Shown one piece after another: positions 24,878 to 34,038 of a DNA stretch of 64,000 bases. Position 1 is the stretch's first letter. Each line of letters begins with the position of its first letter. Position numbers and translations under genes: made by a program. The stretch lies in NCBI GenBank assembly GCA_964358645.1, contig CAYHPW010000007.1, forward strand, positions 13,585 to 77,584. Reading direction: 5' to 3'. The notes below the pieces were generated by a model. That model was not told the DNA's origin. It ran no database searches and was given only the letters and a program-made list of their open reading frames with translations. This DNA comes from JBBTDV01 sp038042605 (GTDB lineage Bacteria; Bdellovibrionota; UBA1018).

Positions 24878-25564
24878 ATGATTCCAGCGGAACTTAAAAA
24901 TCAGATTATTCGCTATTGTCACAGGATGGATGACAAGGGTTGGGTTGCCAATCATGATGGCAATATTTCCGTTCGCCTGTCGGGTGGAAGTATCGCTGCG
25001 ACTCCGACGGCGAGAGCCAAGTTTGATCTCAAGGAAGAAGATCTTATCGAGCTTGACCAGAACGGGAAAAAAATCGCCGGTAACGCGGCACCTTTTTCTG
25101 AAATTGCTATTCATTTAAGGATTTTTCGCACACGGCCTGATGCTAATGCTGTTGTGCATGCGCACCCACCCTATACCACTGCTGTGGGGTGTGCAAATCA
25201 GGAAATGGTGACCTGGGCTGTGCCGGAAGCCATTGTTTCTCTTGGTCCAGGAGTTCCGCTCGCAGGCCTCGCCTTGCCTAATTCTGAGGAATTTTGGAGA
25301 GAACTGGATCCACTGATTCCACATTATGATGCGATAATGGTTGCTGGAAACGGCGTGTTTACATGGGGAAAGAATGTGGAGCAAGCTTTCCTGCGTTTAG
25401 AGCTTGTGGAACATGTCGCAAAGATATGTTTTTTTTCACAGACTCTTGGCGGACCAAAACTGCTTGAGCCAAGGCATGTGGCGGTATTGTTAAAGAAAAG
25501 ATCTGATGCCGGGTTGGCCTTGCCTCCGGATCCTGCGCGCACTTCCTGGTTTACTCTTACATGA
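24878..25564 (+). CDS. class II aldolase / adducin-type protein
   Basis: This 228-residue protein belongs to the zinc-dependent class II aldolase family (L-fuculose-phosphate aldolase and relatives). DKGWVANHDGNISVRL near residue 19 is the phosphate-binding segment. VVHAHPPYTTAVG near 90 supplies two zinc histidines; a third ligand should be in the HYDAIMVAGNGVF region near 152. The glutamate of PFSEIAIHL is the likely catalytic base. I prefer ATG 24878 to the in-frame codon at 24848. The substrate is not readable; in place of mraZ it stands just ahead of the division cluster, with its stop overlapping the rsmH start. Confidence 0.8.
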   Translation: MIPAELKNQIIRYCHRMDDKGWVANHDGNISVRLSGGSIAATPTARAKFDLKEEDLIELDQNGKKIAGNAAPFSEIAIHLRIFRTRPDANAVVHAHPPYTTAVGCANQEMVTWAVPEAIVSLGPGVPLAGLALPNSEEFWRELDPLIPHYDAIMVAGNGVFTWGKNVEQAFLRLELVEHVAKICFFSQTLGGPKLLEPRHVAVLLKKRSDAGLALPPDPARTSWFTLT

Positions 25565-26481
25565 CTATGCATGTTCCGATACTGGTGGAACCAATCAGAG
25601 ATGCGTTGCTAAAACCGCTTCTTGATCTCCCGCTAAATGCACCGACACATTACATAGTGGATTGTACGCTTGGTGGTGGCGGGCATACCGCTTCTATTCT
25701 CGAGGCATTTGACTCGGACAACAGATTAAAACATCACAAAGTGATCGCCGTGGACAGGGATCTCGCCGCGATTGAATCTGCAAAAACAAGGTTTGCCGAC
25801 GATATTAAACTCGGACGCCTGGAACTGTTACATTCATCTTTCAGCAAGCTCGAGAATGAATTGCCGAGATTTAAAAATATTCTAGGTCTCGTGGCTGATC
25901 TTGGATTTTCCAGCGATCAAATCGAGGCTCCTGCACGAGGGTTAAGTTTTCAGCGCGAAGGCCCGCTTGACATGCGCTATGATTGCAGCCAGGGACATAC
26001 TTGCCTGGAAATACTGAAAACGATTTCAGAAGCCGAACTCAGGAATGTTTTAAAAACCTACGGTCAGGAAAGATTCAGCGATCGCATTGCGTTAAGAATT
26101 ATATCAAACAGGAATCAAGGCAATATCCCTCGCACTACGACGGAGCTTTCCAGCATGATAATCAGCGCCCTGCCTCCCGCCGCCAGACACGGCCGTATAC
26201 ATGCGGCGACTAGAACGTTCCAGGCTTTGAGGATTCTAGTTAATAATGAAGTAGAGGAACTCCATTGTCTGCTTAAGCATGTTATATTGTTAGTGAGGCC
26301 TCCTGGTAGGGCGGCTGTTTTAAGTTTTCACTCATTGGAGGATCGGGAGGTTAAACACGTATTTCGTGACAAGTCGTTGTTCAGATTGTTGAACAAGAAA
26401 CCTTTAACAGCCGGTACTGATGAGTTACGTAGGAATCCGAGAGCGAGAAGCGCTAAACTTAGGATAGCTGAACGGATTTGA
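25561..26481 (+). CDS. rsmH: 16S rRNA N4-methylcytidine methyltransferase
   Basis: RsmH (MraW) methylates N4 of cytidine 1402 in 16S rRNA. The 306-residue product shows MHVPILVEPI at the start, the SAM loop DCTLGGGGHTASILE near residue 38, VADLGFSSDQIE near 115, RGLSFQREGPLDMRYD, and the C-terminal RPPGRAAVLSFHSLEDREVK. The ATG at 25561 overlaps the aldolase stop, but many relatives start at the MHVP methionine (25567), so either is possible. It opens the division and wall cluster. mraZ, usually upstream, is absent. Confidence 0.96.
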   Translation: MTMHVPILVEPIRDALLKPLLDLPLNAPTHYIVDCTLGGGGHTASILEAFDSDNRLKHHKVIAVDRDLAAIESAKTRFADDIKLGRLELLHSSFSKLENELPRFKNILGLVADLGFSSDQIEAPARGLSFQREGPLDMRYDCSQGHTCLEILKTISEAELRNVLKTYGQERFSDRIALRIISNRNQGNIPRTTTELSSMIISALPPAARHGRIHAATRTFQALRILVNNEVEELHCLLKHVILLVRPPGRAAVLSFHSLEDREVKHVFRDKSLFRLLNKKPLTAGTDELRRNPRARSAKLRIAERI

Positions 26482-26490
26482 AAGAAAGAG

Positions 26491-26781
26491 ATGGGATTTT
26501 CTAAAACAGTTTTGATCCGCAGCGTGCCGATCTGGGTCATTCCTATCGCCATCTTGATGGCCATAGTTACGATCTGGCTGCGTCTTTCAGTAATACGAAC
26601 CACTTATTCAATTAATCAGACGACCATAACAGTTAAACAACTCCAGCAGGAGAAAGAGCAGCAGGAACTTAGATACACGGCCCTGCGCTCGCCGCGAAGG
26701 CTCGAGATCCTTGCACGCACAAAGTTCGGGCTATCACAGCCAAGATCCGATCAGATGATTTACCTTCAAAAGGCGCATTGA
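26491..26781 (+). CDS. ftsL: cell division protein FtsL
   Basis: FtsL is a small bitopic protein that joins FtsB and FtsQ to activate septal wall synthesis. This 96-residue protein has a short cytoplasmic start and one membrane helix (VIPIAILMAIVTIWL, about residues 11-28). A periplasmic coiled coil follows (NQTTITVKQLQQEKEQQELR), then a tail with RRLEILARTKFGL. The family is weakly conserved in sequence, so the call rests on topology and on its position between rsmH and ftsI. The TGA overlaps the next ATG (TGATG). Confidence 0.88.
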   Translation: MGFSKTVLIRSVPIWVIPIAILMAIVTIWLRLSVIRTTYSINQTTITVKQLQQEKEQQELRYTALRSPRRLEILARTKFGLSQPRSDQMIYLQKAH

Positions 26782-28757
26782 TGGATACAGATAGCGAGAA
26801 GGTGAAGTTCAGGCTGACTTTATTGATGTTGATGTTCATGGCGGCTTCAGCAGCGCTTCTCGGCAGATCGGTATTTGTACAACTGATCCCAGACGAGAGA
26901 TTGGACCAGCTGGCTCGCAAGCAATTTAATTCAAAAGTCCTTATAAAACCCCGTCGCGGGTCTGTTTTAGATACTAATGGTGAACCACTGGCTGTCAACG
27001 TGGAGATCAACAGTCTGGCCGCTAATCCCTTGAAGGTACAAAATAAAAAGACCGCCGCATGGTTACTTTCAAAGGCTGTCGAAATTCCAGCTTCAAAACT
27101 GATACCCCGGTTTAGTGAAAAAAAAGAATTCGTATGGATAAAACGTCATTTGAGCGAAGCCGACATGGCGAAACTTCGCCGCTGGCACATAATGGATAAG
27201 GACGGAAGCCTTATAAGCGGTTTATGGTTGGTGAAAGAAAGCCAAAGAGCCTATCCACACGCTGAACTAGCGGCGCATGTTATCGGTGATGTCAATGTCG
27301 ACTCTGAAGGTATCGAAGGCGTGGAATTACGTGAAGACGAGCGGCTACGCGGCAAAGTTGCAGCCGTAACAGCAATAAAAGATGCTCTCGGGCGTCCTAC
27401 TTTCATAGATGCCGCTGCGGCAAAACATGTTAAGGAAGGCGAAAAAATTTCCCTTACCATAGATGCATCGTTGCAGTTTGCTGTGGAGGTAGAGCTTCGT
27501 GGTGCGATCCGTAAGACCGGTTCTAAAAGCGGTACAGTGATCATAATGGATTCAGCTACTGGTGAGATACTTGCTCTTGCCAATGAGCCATCATTCAACC
27601 CAAACGAAAAGGGAGCGCCCGCGGATTACCGGAGAAACAGAGCCATAACTGATGGGTATGAGCCCGGCTCAACTTTAAAAGCTGTTCTTCTTGCAGCAGC
27701 GTTATCGAATGGCTGGAAATTAAATGACAAGATCTGGGCTGAATCAGGAAAGATTAGAATCCAAGGCAAAGTGATTTCCGAAGCGGAGTCTAGGGAAAAA
27801 TTTGGATGGCTCGATATCAAAGAAGTCCTACAGGTTTCAAGCAACGTCGGTGCCGCGAAACTGGCATTAAAGGTCGGGGCTGATCATTATCATGATATGC
27901 TGAGAGCATTCGGATTCGGGTCAAAAACGAACATAAGACTGCCTGGCGAAATATCGGGCAGAATTCCACATAGAAAATCATGGCCACCGCTTACTCTGGC
28001 CAATATCGGATTCGGACAGGGAATAATGGTCACGCGCCTCCAGATGCTTCGTGCTTATGCAGCTATATTAAACGGAGGATGGCTTGTCAGACCGAGAATA
28101 ATAAATGGTGAGGAAGATGTAGATGTAAGAAAAAGGATCATCAGCCAAAAAGTTTCCGCCCAGCTTCTTGACGCGCTTGAGGCCGTGACCGGAAAGAACG
28201 GAACCGGGACAAAGGCCATGCTGGAAGGCTACCGCGTAGCGGGAAAAACAGGCACTGCCCAGATGGTGGATTCGCAAACAGGTACATATTCGCGGTCAAG
28301 GTTCATTTCATCGTTTATAGGATTTGCACTTGGTGTAGAACCAAAAATAGCAATCTTTGTTTCGCTTGATGAGCCAAAGGGCGTTTATTACGCCTCGGAT
28401 ACCGCAGCACCGCTTTTTCGCGAAATTCTCAATGTGGTTGCAACAAGATTTAGCATGCCCTCAAAAGGGGTGTCCATCGGCGCTGAAAAACTCGCAGTAA
28501 AAAGCGCGGAAAAAACAGAAAAACAGGTTATTCGCCCATCTTCTCTCAAGTGGCGTGGAGCAACTTCTACCGGGCGGTTTACTTGGACAATGCCTTCCCT
28601 TTCTGGCTTAACCCCAAGGGAAGTCATTGATCTTCTAAAAGGGCATGAGTTTGGTTTAGAGTTTAAAGGTGATGGCGTGGTCCATGAGCAATTTCCAGCA
28701 GAGGGAAAACTGCTGGCCGAGGGAGATAAGATAAAAATAGTTTTAGCCGAACCGTAA
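26781..28757 (+). CDS. ftsI: septal peptidoglycan transpeptidase (FtsI/PBP3) with PASTA domain
   Basis: This class B penicillin-binding protein cross-links septal wall. After a membrane anchor (about residues 8-30), the dimerisation domain begins KPRRGSVLDTNGEPLAVN. The transpeptidase domain has the serine motif GSTLKAV near residue 296, SSN in VSSNVGAAKLA near 354, and KTGTAQMVDS near 489. At the C-terminus a single PASTA-like repeat (about 605-655, TPREVIDLLKGHEFGLEF and AEGKLLAEGDKIKIVL) is present, which is absent in the enterobacterial form. ATG 26781 is used; the TTG at 26778 is an alternative. It is the expected partner of FtsW encoded downstream. Confidence 0.95.
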   Translation: MDTDSEKVKFRLTLLMLMFMAASAALLGRSVFVQLIPDERLDQLARKQFNSKVLIKPRRGSVLDTNGEPLAVNVEINSLAANPLKVQNKKTAAWLLSKAVEIPASKLIPRFSEKKEFVWIKRHLSEADMAKLRRWHIMDKDGSLISGLWLVKESQRAYPHAELAAHVIGDVNVDSEGIEGVELREDERLRGKVAAVTAIKDALGRPTFIDAAAAKHVKEGEKISLTIDASLQFAVEVELRGAIRKTGSKSGTVIIMDSATGEILALANEPSFNPNEKGAPADYRRNRAITDGYEPGSTLKAVLLAAALSNGWKLNDKIWAESGKIRIQGKVISEAESREKFGWLDIKEVLQVSSNVGAAKLALKVGADHYHDMLRAFGFGSKTNIRLPGEISGRIPHRKSWPPLTLANIGFGQGIMVTRLQMLRAYAAILNGGWLVRPRIINGEEDVDVRKRIISQKVSAQLLDALEAVTGKNGTGTKAMLEGYRVAGKTGTAQMVDSQTGTYSRSRFISSFIGFALGVEPKIAIFVSLDEPKGVYYASDTAAPLFREILNVVATRFSMPSKGVSIGAEKLAVKSAEKTEKQVIRPSSLKWRGATSTGRFTWTMPSLSGLTPREVIDLLKGHEFGLEFKGDGVVHEQFPAEGKLLAEGDKIKIVLAEP

Positions 28758-28766
28758 ATTAAAAAT

Positions 28767-30335
28767 ATGATCAAGGCATCTGATCTTTTAGCAGGGCTTT
28801 TAACTGAAACTAATTCGCAGGAACTTGAAATATCTTCCGTGCAGGTTGATTCACGTTTTATCGAGCCTGGTTGCGCTTATGTAGCGGTCAGGGGCGAAAA
28901 ACACGACGGTCATTCTTTTATTGCCAGCGCGGTAAAATCAGGCGCGTCGCTTATTATCGGAGAGGAAGCACCTGAACGCGTGTTCAAGCTGCTTACCCGC
29001 GGGACCCATCAAGTTAGGTATGTCCAGGTGCTTGATTCGCGCGCTGCTCTTGCACTGATAGCGGCGAATTACTATGGCCGCCCGTCGTCTTCATTGCTTG
29101 TTATAGGCGTGACCGGCACCAGCGGAAAAACCACAACCACTTACATCGCTGAATCAATTCTTTCCTCAGCTGGCCATAAAGTAGGTGTCATAGGTACAGT
29201 AAACTACCGTTTTGCTGGCGTAACTTTACCTGCGGATCATACAACTCCCGGCGCTCTTGACCTCCAAAGACTGCTTTATGAAATGAAGTCGCGCGGATGT
29301 ACTGCGGTTGTAATGGAAGTTTCATCACATGCGCTAAAACAACAGCGTACGGCTTATGTCGCATTTGATGTGGGGATTTTCACCAATCTTTCCCGTGAAC
29401 ATATGGATTTTCATCCTGACATGGAAGATTACTTCGCTTCAAAGGCGCTGCTGTTTAAAGAATCCTTTTGTTTTTCCAGGACAGCCGGCAAAGAACCTTC
29501 CGCAGTTATTAATTCCGAAGATGATTTTGGCAGGCGTCTTATAAAGGACCTTTCAGGAAAAATCCCTAAGCAACATATCTTAAAATTCGGCGGTACTACG
29601 AAACATTTAACCGATGTGGTAAGCGATTCGTATCTTAAGGCAACATTGGCAGGTATAAGTGGCCGTGTTGGTGATGTATCCGTTAAATCGGCTTTAATGG
29701 GCAGGTTCAATGCATATAACATCCTTGCCGCTATCGGCATGGCCAAGGCGTTAAATCTAAACAAAGCTTGTATTGAGCAGGGCATAGCCGCACTCAGCGC
29801 CGTTCCAGGACGTTTGGAACAAGTTAAGAACCAGAAGGGCATACATGTCTTTGTCGACTACGCACATAAACCAGATGCTTTAGAGAAGGTTTTAAGAACA
29901 TTGGGTGAAGTCAAGGGCTCCGGACGTATTATCACGGTTTTTGGCTGCGGTGGCGACAGGGACAAGACCAAGCGACCGGTCATGGGACAAATCGCAGTTG
30001 ATCTTTCTGATCTGGTGGTAGTTACTTCCGACAACCCTCGTACTGAGGATCCGGGCCTAATAATAAATGAAATATTAGCTGGAATACAGCCTTACGAAAG
30101 CTCCACAGTTAGAAGATGCTTAGTTGAATCCGACCGCAGAAAAGCTATCTGGATGGCGCTTAATGCCGCTACAAGGGGGGACATATTGTTAATCGCCGGT
30201 AAAGGCCATGAAACTTATCAGATTGTATCTGACCATGTCGCAGCTGAAGCCGGACTGAAGAAAACTGTAAAAATCGACTTTGATGATCGTAAGGTTGTTT
30301 CAGAATTTCTTGCAGAAAAAAATACAGTTACTTGA
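28767..30335 (+). CDS. murE: UDP-MurNAc-tripeptide ligase MurE, meso-DAP type
   Basis: MurE adds the third residue to the wall peptide. The 522-residue protein has the ATP loop GVTGTSGKTTTTYIAE near residue 115, MEVSSHALKQQRTAYV, and the substrate motif SDNPRTEDPGLI near 421. DNPR is the accepted signature of meso-diaminopimelate specificity, which indicates a Gram-negative-type peptidoglycan. VDYAHKPDALE and GKGHETYQIV complete the ligase folds. It follows ftsI after 9 bases. The next gene is mraY, not murF. Confidence 0.97.
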   Translation: MIKASDLLAGLLTETNSQELEISSVQVDSRFIEPGCAYVAVRGEKHDGHSFIASAVKSGASLIIGEEAPERVFKLLTRGTHQVRYVQVLDSRAALALIAANYYGRPSSSLLVIGVTGTSGKTTTTYIAESILSSAGHKVGVIGTVNYRFAGVTLPADHTTPGALDLQRLLYEMKSRGCTAVVMEVSSHALKQQRTAYVAFDVGIFTNLSREHMDFHPDMEDYFASKALLFKESFCFSRTAGKEPSAVINSEDDFGRRLIKDLSGKIPKQHILKFGGTTKHLTDVVSDSYLKATLAGISGRVGDVSVKSALMGRFNAYNILAAIGMAKALNLNKACIEQGIAALSAVPGRLEQVKNQKGIHVFVDYAHKPDALEKVLRTLGEVKGSGRIITVFGCGGDRDKTKRPVMGQIAVDLSDLVVVTSDNPRTEDPGLIINEILAGIQPYESSTVRRCLVESDRRKAIWMALNAATRGDILLIAGKGHETYQIVSDHVAAEAGLKKTVKIDFDDRKVVSEFLAEKNTVT

Positions 30336-30367
30336 CATTGCCTTTTAAAAATTTGTAGCATCCCGTC

Positions 30368-31444
30368 ATGCTCTTTCATTTGCTTTACCCGTTGCATACC
30401 TCGCATGTCTTTTTCAATGTGTTTAAATATATAACGTTTAGAACGTTTGCCGCCGCCATAACCGGCGTTTTTTTATGTATGTTACTTGGCCCGGCTTACA
30501 TACGTCTTCTTCAGCGCAAGCAACTTGGGCAGGCCATCAGGGATGACGGCCCAAAAAGTCACTATATCAAGAAGGGAACTCCCACAATGGGTGGCGGGCT
30601 CATCTTGATGGCGATAACGATTTCAACCCTTTTATGGGCTGATTTGACAAACAAGAACATCTGGATCGTTTTGGGAACAATGTTGCTTTTCGGGGTGATT
30701 GGTTTTCTGGATGATTACCGGAAAGTGATAAAAAAAGATTCTAAAGGCCTGTCAGCGCGTCAGAAGCTGATATTTCAAACTATATTGGCACTGGTTGTGG
30801 CATGCCTCATCTATTTCATGAGAGACACCCCTCCAGTACTAAAGTTCCCGTTTTTCAAGAGTTGGTCACTTGACTTGGGAGGCTTATTCGTTCCGTTTGT
30901 GGCGTTTGTCATCGTAGGTACCTCAAATGCGGTGAATCTTACCGATGGTCTTGATGGCTTGGCGGTAGGGCCAACAATCAGCACGTCGGTAACATTTCTT
31001 GTCCTCGCTTACTGTGCCGGGCATGTCAAAATTGCGGAGTATTTACAGATCCCTTATGTAACCGGTGCTGGGGAACTCGCAGTGATCTGTGGCGCCTTGG
31101 CTTCGGCTTGTTTAGGGTTTTTGTGGTTCAATACGTATCCTGCTCAGGTATTCATGGGTGATGTCGGTTCTTTGGCTTTGGGAGCGGCTTTAGCCGTGAT
31201 TTCAGTTATAACGAAGAACGAGCTCTTGCTCGCGCTTTGCGGCGGGATTTTTGTGATTGAAGCGTTGTCGGTCATGGCACAAGTGATTTCTTTCAAAATA
31301 ACCGGAAAACGTGTTTTCAAAATGGCCCCGATCCACCATCATTTTGAATTGAAGGGGTGGGCGGAACCAAAAGTGATTGTCAGGTTTTGGATTATTTCGA
31401 TTCTATTGGCATTATTTACGTTATCAACTTTAAAACTCAGGTAG
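30368..31444 (+). CDS. mraY: phospho-N-acetylmuramoyl-pentapeptide transferase
   Basis: MraY transfers the MurNAc-pentapeptide to undecaprenyl phosphate, giving lipid I in the inner membrane. The 358-residue protein has ten membrane segments and the conserved loops GTPTMGGGLILM near residue 74, FLDDYRKVIKKDSKGLS near 117 (two aspartates), NAVNLTDGLDGLAVGPT near 190 and FMGDVGSLALGA near 262. MAPIHHHFELKG near 318 holds the histidine triad. All catalytic residues are in place. The start at ATG 30368 gives a normal length. Confidence 0.98.
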   Translation: MLFHLLYPLHTSHVFFNVFKYITFRTFAAAITGVFLCMLLGPAYIRLLQRKQLGQAIRDDGPKSHYIKKGTPTMGGGLILMAITISTLLWADLTNKNIWIVLGTMLLFGVIGFLDDYRKVIKKDSKGLSARQKLIFQTILALVVACLIYFMRDTPPVLKFPFFKSWSLDLGGLFVPFVAFVIVGTSNAVNLTDGLDGLAVGPTISTSVTFLVLAYCAGHVKIAEYLQIPYVTGAGELAVICGALASACLGFLWFNTYPAQVFMGDVGSLALGAALAVISVITKNELLLALCGGIFVIEALSVMAQVISFKITGKRVFKMAPIHHHFELKGWAEPKVIVRFWIISILLALFTLSTLKLR

Positions 31445-31456
31445 GTTTAAATTTTT

Positions 31457-32818
31457 ATGAGCAAGTACAAGGGGAAAAAGGTTCTTATAGTTGGATTTGG
31501 TCGTTCCGGCGTTGCTGTGGCCAAATACATGTCAAAGCAAGGGGCGCGGGTGACCATGACTGACATGAAACAAAAAAATGAGTTGTCTGAATCAGTACGC
31601 GCCTGCGCGGATATTAAAATAGAATATGAACTCGGCAAACATAACAACAAGACATTCCACAACGCCGATCTGATAGTAGTCAGCCCCGGGGTGCCGCTTA
31701 ATATCAAGCCGTTGGAAGAAGCACGTGAAAAAAATATCCCAATTACCGGTGAAATTGAACTGGCCGTGAGTTGCATAAAGGAACCGCTGATTGTCGTGAC
31801 CGGCACTAACGGTAAAACCACAACCACCGCGCTTATCGGCGAAATGTTCAAGGCGGATGGGAAAACCGCTTTCGTTGGTGGAAATATCGGAAAACCACTG
31901 ATTGACTACGTCGTGGAGGGCAAGAGCGCTAGCGTGGTCATTGCGGAATTATCTAGTTTCCAACTCGATACAACCGAAAAACTTATACCTGCCGTTGCCG
32001 TGTTCACGAATATCGAACCCGACCATCTGGATAGATACCAGGACATGGTAAACTATATTGCTTCCAAGAAAAAACTGCTCGGCCTTTGCGACAAGAACAG
32101 CTTCGTGGTTTTAAACCAGGATGACCCGACGGTTGCTGGTTTTTCCGTTGAAACTCCAGGCAAAGTTATGTGGTTCACAAAGCGTGACCCGGAACAAGGC
32201 TTTATCGGAGGATATTACCGCCAGGATGCACGCAAAATGGTTCTGCACATCACCGCACAGGAAGAGGCATACAACCTAACCGGATTCAAGTTGTTCGGCG
32301 AACATAACAAAGAAAATTTGATGGCAGCCGCCTGCGCCGCACGTGTGATGGGTGTGGGACCAAAAGCCATCCAGGCTGTCATAGACACGTTCGGCGGAGT
32401 CCCGCACAGGCTTGAGTTCGTCAGGAAAAAAGACGGTGTTTACTTTTTTAATGATTCAAAGGGTACTAACGTGATGAGCGTGAAGCGAAGTCTTGAGGCC
32501 TTCCGCAGCAACCCGATAATACTGATCGCCGGCGGCAAGGACAAGGGATGTGAATTCACGCCTTTGGTGGATCTTGTAAGACAGAAATGCAAGATGGTGA
32601 TCCTGGTGGGAGAGGCGAAGGAAAAGATCAATCGTGCCATCGGGGATTACGCAGAAACTTACCTAGTCGGGACGTTTGAGGAAGGTATTCTTCTGGCCTA
32701 TCAAAAATCACGTAGTGGCGATATCATATTGCTGTCACCCGGATGTGCAAGCTATGACATGTTTCGGAATTATGAAGAACGAGGTGACTATTTCAAGAAG
32801 ATTGTAAACCAGTTGTGA
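31457..32818 (+). CDS. murD: UDP-MurNAc-L-alanine:D-glutamate ligase
   Basis: MurD adds D-glutamate to the UDP-MurNAc-alanine precursor. The 453-residue protein has the N-terminal Rossmann-like domain (VLIVGFGRSGVAVAKYM), the ATP-binding loop VVTGTNGKTTTTALIG near residue 115, ELSSFQLDTTEKL, FTNIEPDHLDRYQDM near 185, and the C-terminal FFNDSKGTNVMSVKRSLEAF. Nothing looks unusual. The TGA overlaps the GTG start of ftsW (GTGA), which suggests coupling. Confidence 0.97.
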   Translation: MSKYKGKKVLIVGFGRSGVAVAKYMSKQGARVTMTDMKQKNELSESVRACADIKIEYELGKHNNKTFHNADLIVVSPGVPLNIKPLEEAREKNIPITGEIELAVSCIKEPLIVVTGTNGKTTTTALIGEMFKADGKTAFVGGNIGKPLIDYVVEGKSASVVIAELSSFQLDTTEKLIPAVAVFTNIEPDHLDRYQDMVNYIASKKKLLGLCDKNSFVVLNQDDPTVAGFSVETPGKVMWFTKRDPEQGFIGGYYRQDARKMVLHITAQEEAYNLTGFKLFGEHNKENLMAAACAARVMGVGPKAIQAVIDTFGGVPHRLEFVRKKDGVYFFNDSKGTNVMSVKRSLEAFRSNPIILIAGGKDKGCEFTPLVDLVRQKCKMVILVGEAKEKINRAIGDYAETYLVGTFEEGILLAYQKSRSGDIILLSPGCASYDMFRNYEERGDYFKKIVNQL

Positions 32819-34038
32819 GGATTCAGCGCTCGTCTTTCAAAGAATTAGGTATTCGCGGGTCGGTAGCGCAGCGGATGGACACCTTGATACTAGTCGGGGT
32901 TGTGGCTGCGATGGTCGCTTTTGGTTTGCTTATGGTATTCAGCTCATCGTTTATTTATGCGCAGGAACGCATGGGGGATGGGTTTGCATTCATTGAAAGG
33001 CAAGTGTTTTATGCAATTGCCGGAGGCATCGCGCTAGCGGTGTTTAGCCGTGTTGATTACAGGCGTTGGGGTGAATGGGCATTCCCACTCCTGGTACTTT
33101 CAACCGTCTTACTGATCATCGTTGCGATACCGGGACTCGGAACACGTGTTGGAGGCGCCAGGCGCTGGATTAAGGCCGGGTTTCTCAGCTTCCAGCCGGC
33201 GGAACTCGCAAAGTTCGCCGTTATTTTTTTCACCGCTTTCCAGTTGTTCCGTAAGCAAGGGCGTCTTCACACCATCACTGCCGGTGTTTTATCGCATTTC
33301 ATCGTTCCGCTGCCTGCATTGATACTGCTTCTCATACAACCGGACTTCGGCAGCATAGTTATTATTTGCGCTGTGGTTTTCTCACTGCTTTATCTGGCCG
33401 GCGTGCCGAAGAGATATCTTTTTGCATCGCTGTTTGTGGCAATTATGGTGGGGCTCTGGCTTGTTATGGGCAGCGCTTACAGGAAGGGACGGATGACAGC
33501 ATTCCTTGACCCATGGGGTGATCCTGGTGGGAAGGGATTTCAGCTCCTTCAATCGCTTGTGGGCTTGCATGAGGGAGGATTTTTAGGCGTCGGTCTAGGG
33601 AACGGGAAGGAAAAACTTTTTTATCTCCCCGAAGCACACAACGACTTTATCTTCGCCGTAATCGGCGAAGAGTTGGGGTTCTTGGGCGTATTGGCTGTTG
33701 TCGCGGCTTATCTATATTTTGTTTACTGCGGACTCAGGATTTCATGGAGATCGATAGGGTTATTCGGAGATTCATTCGGTATGCTGCTTGGCTCCGGGAT
33801 TACATTATCTATCGGTGCCCAGGGGCTTATTAATATGGCGGTCGTGCTTGGATTGGTTCCGACAAAAGGGCTGACCCTTCCGTTTATAAGCTATGGCGGA
33901 TCTGCGCTTGTAGTGGATCTAGCGGCGGTTGGGGTTCTTTTAAGTATTGCGAGAGGGCCTGATTGTGCTGAAAAGCAGCATGAAACTGAAAAAATAAAAC
34001 CATTCAAGGAGTCAAACAATGTGGTCGCAAGCCAATAG
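32815..34038 (+). CDS. ftsW: septal peptidoglycan polymerase FtsW (SEDS family)
   Basis: FtsW is the SEDS glycosyltransferase that polymerises septal glycan with FtsI. The 407-residue protein has about ten membrane segments. Family motifs visible are GGARRWIKAGFLSFQPAELA near residue 112, LIQPDFGSIVII, GGFLGVGLGNGKEKLFYLPE with the catalytic loop AHNDFIFAVIGEELG near 280, and GLTLPFISYGGSALVV near 350. The start is GTG 32815 overlapping murD. The 3' end overlaps murG by 20 bases. Confidence 0.96.
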   Translation: MRIQRSSFKELGIRGSVAQRMDTLILVGVVAAMVAFGLLMVFSSSFIYAQERMGDGFAFIERQVFYAIAGGIALAVFSRVDYRRWGEWAFPLLVLSTVLLIIVAIPGLGTRVGGARRWIKAGFLSFQPAELAKFAVIFFTAFQLFRKQGRLHTITAGVLSHFIVPLPALILLLIQPDFGSIVIICAVVFSLLYLAGVPKRYLFASLFVAIMVGLWLVMGSAYRKGRMTAFLDPWGDPGGKGFQLLQSLVGLHEGGFLGVGLGNGKEKLFYLPEAHNDFIFAVIGEELGFLGVLAVVAAYLYFVYCGLRISWRSIGLFGDSFGMLLGSGITLSIGAQGLINMAVVLGLVPTKGLTLPFISYGGSALVVDLAAVGVLLSIARGPDCAEKQHETEKIKPFKESNNVVASQ

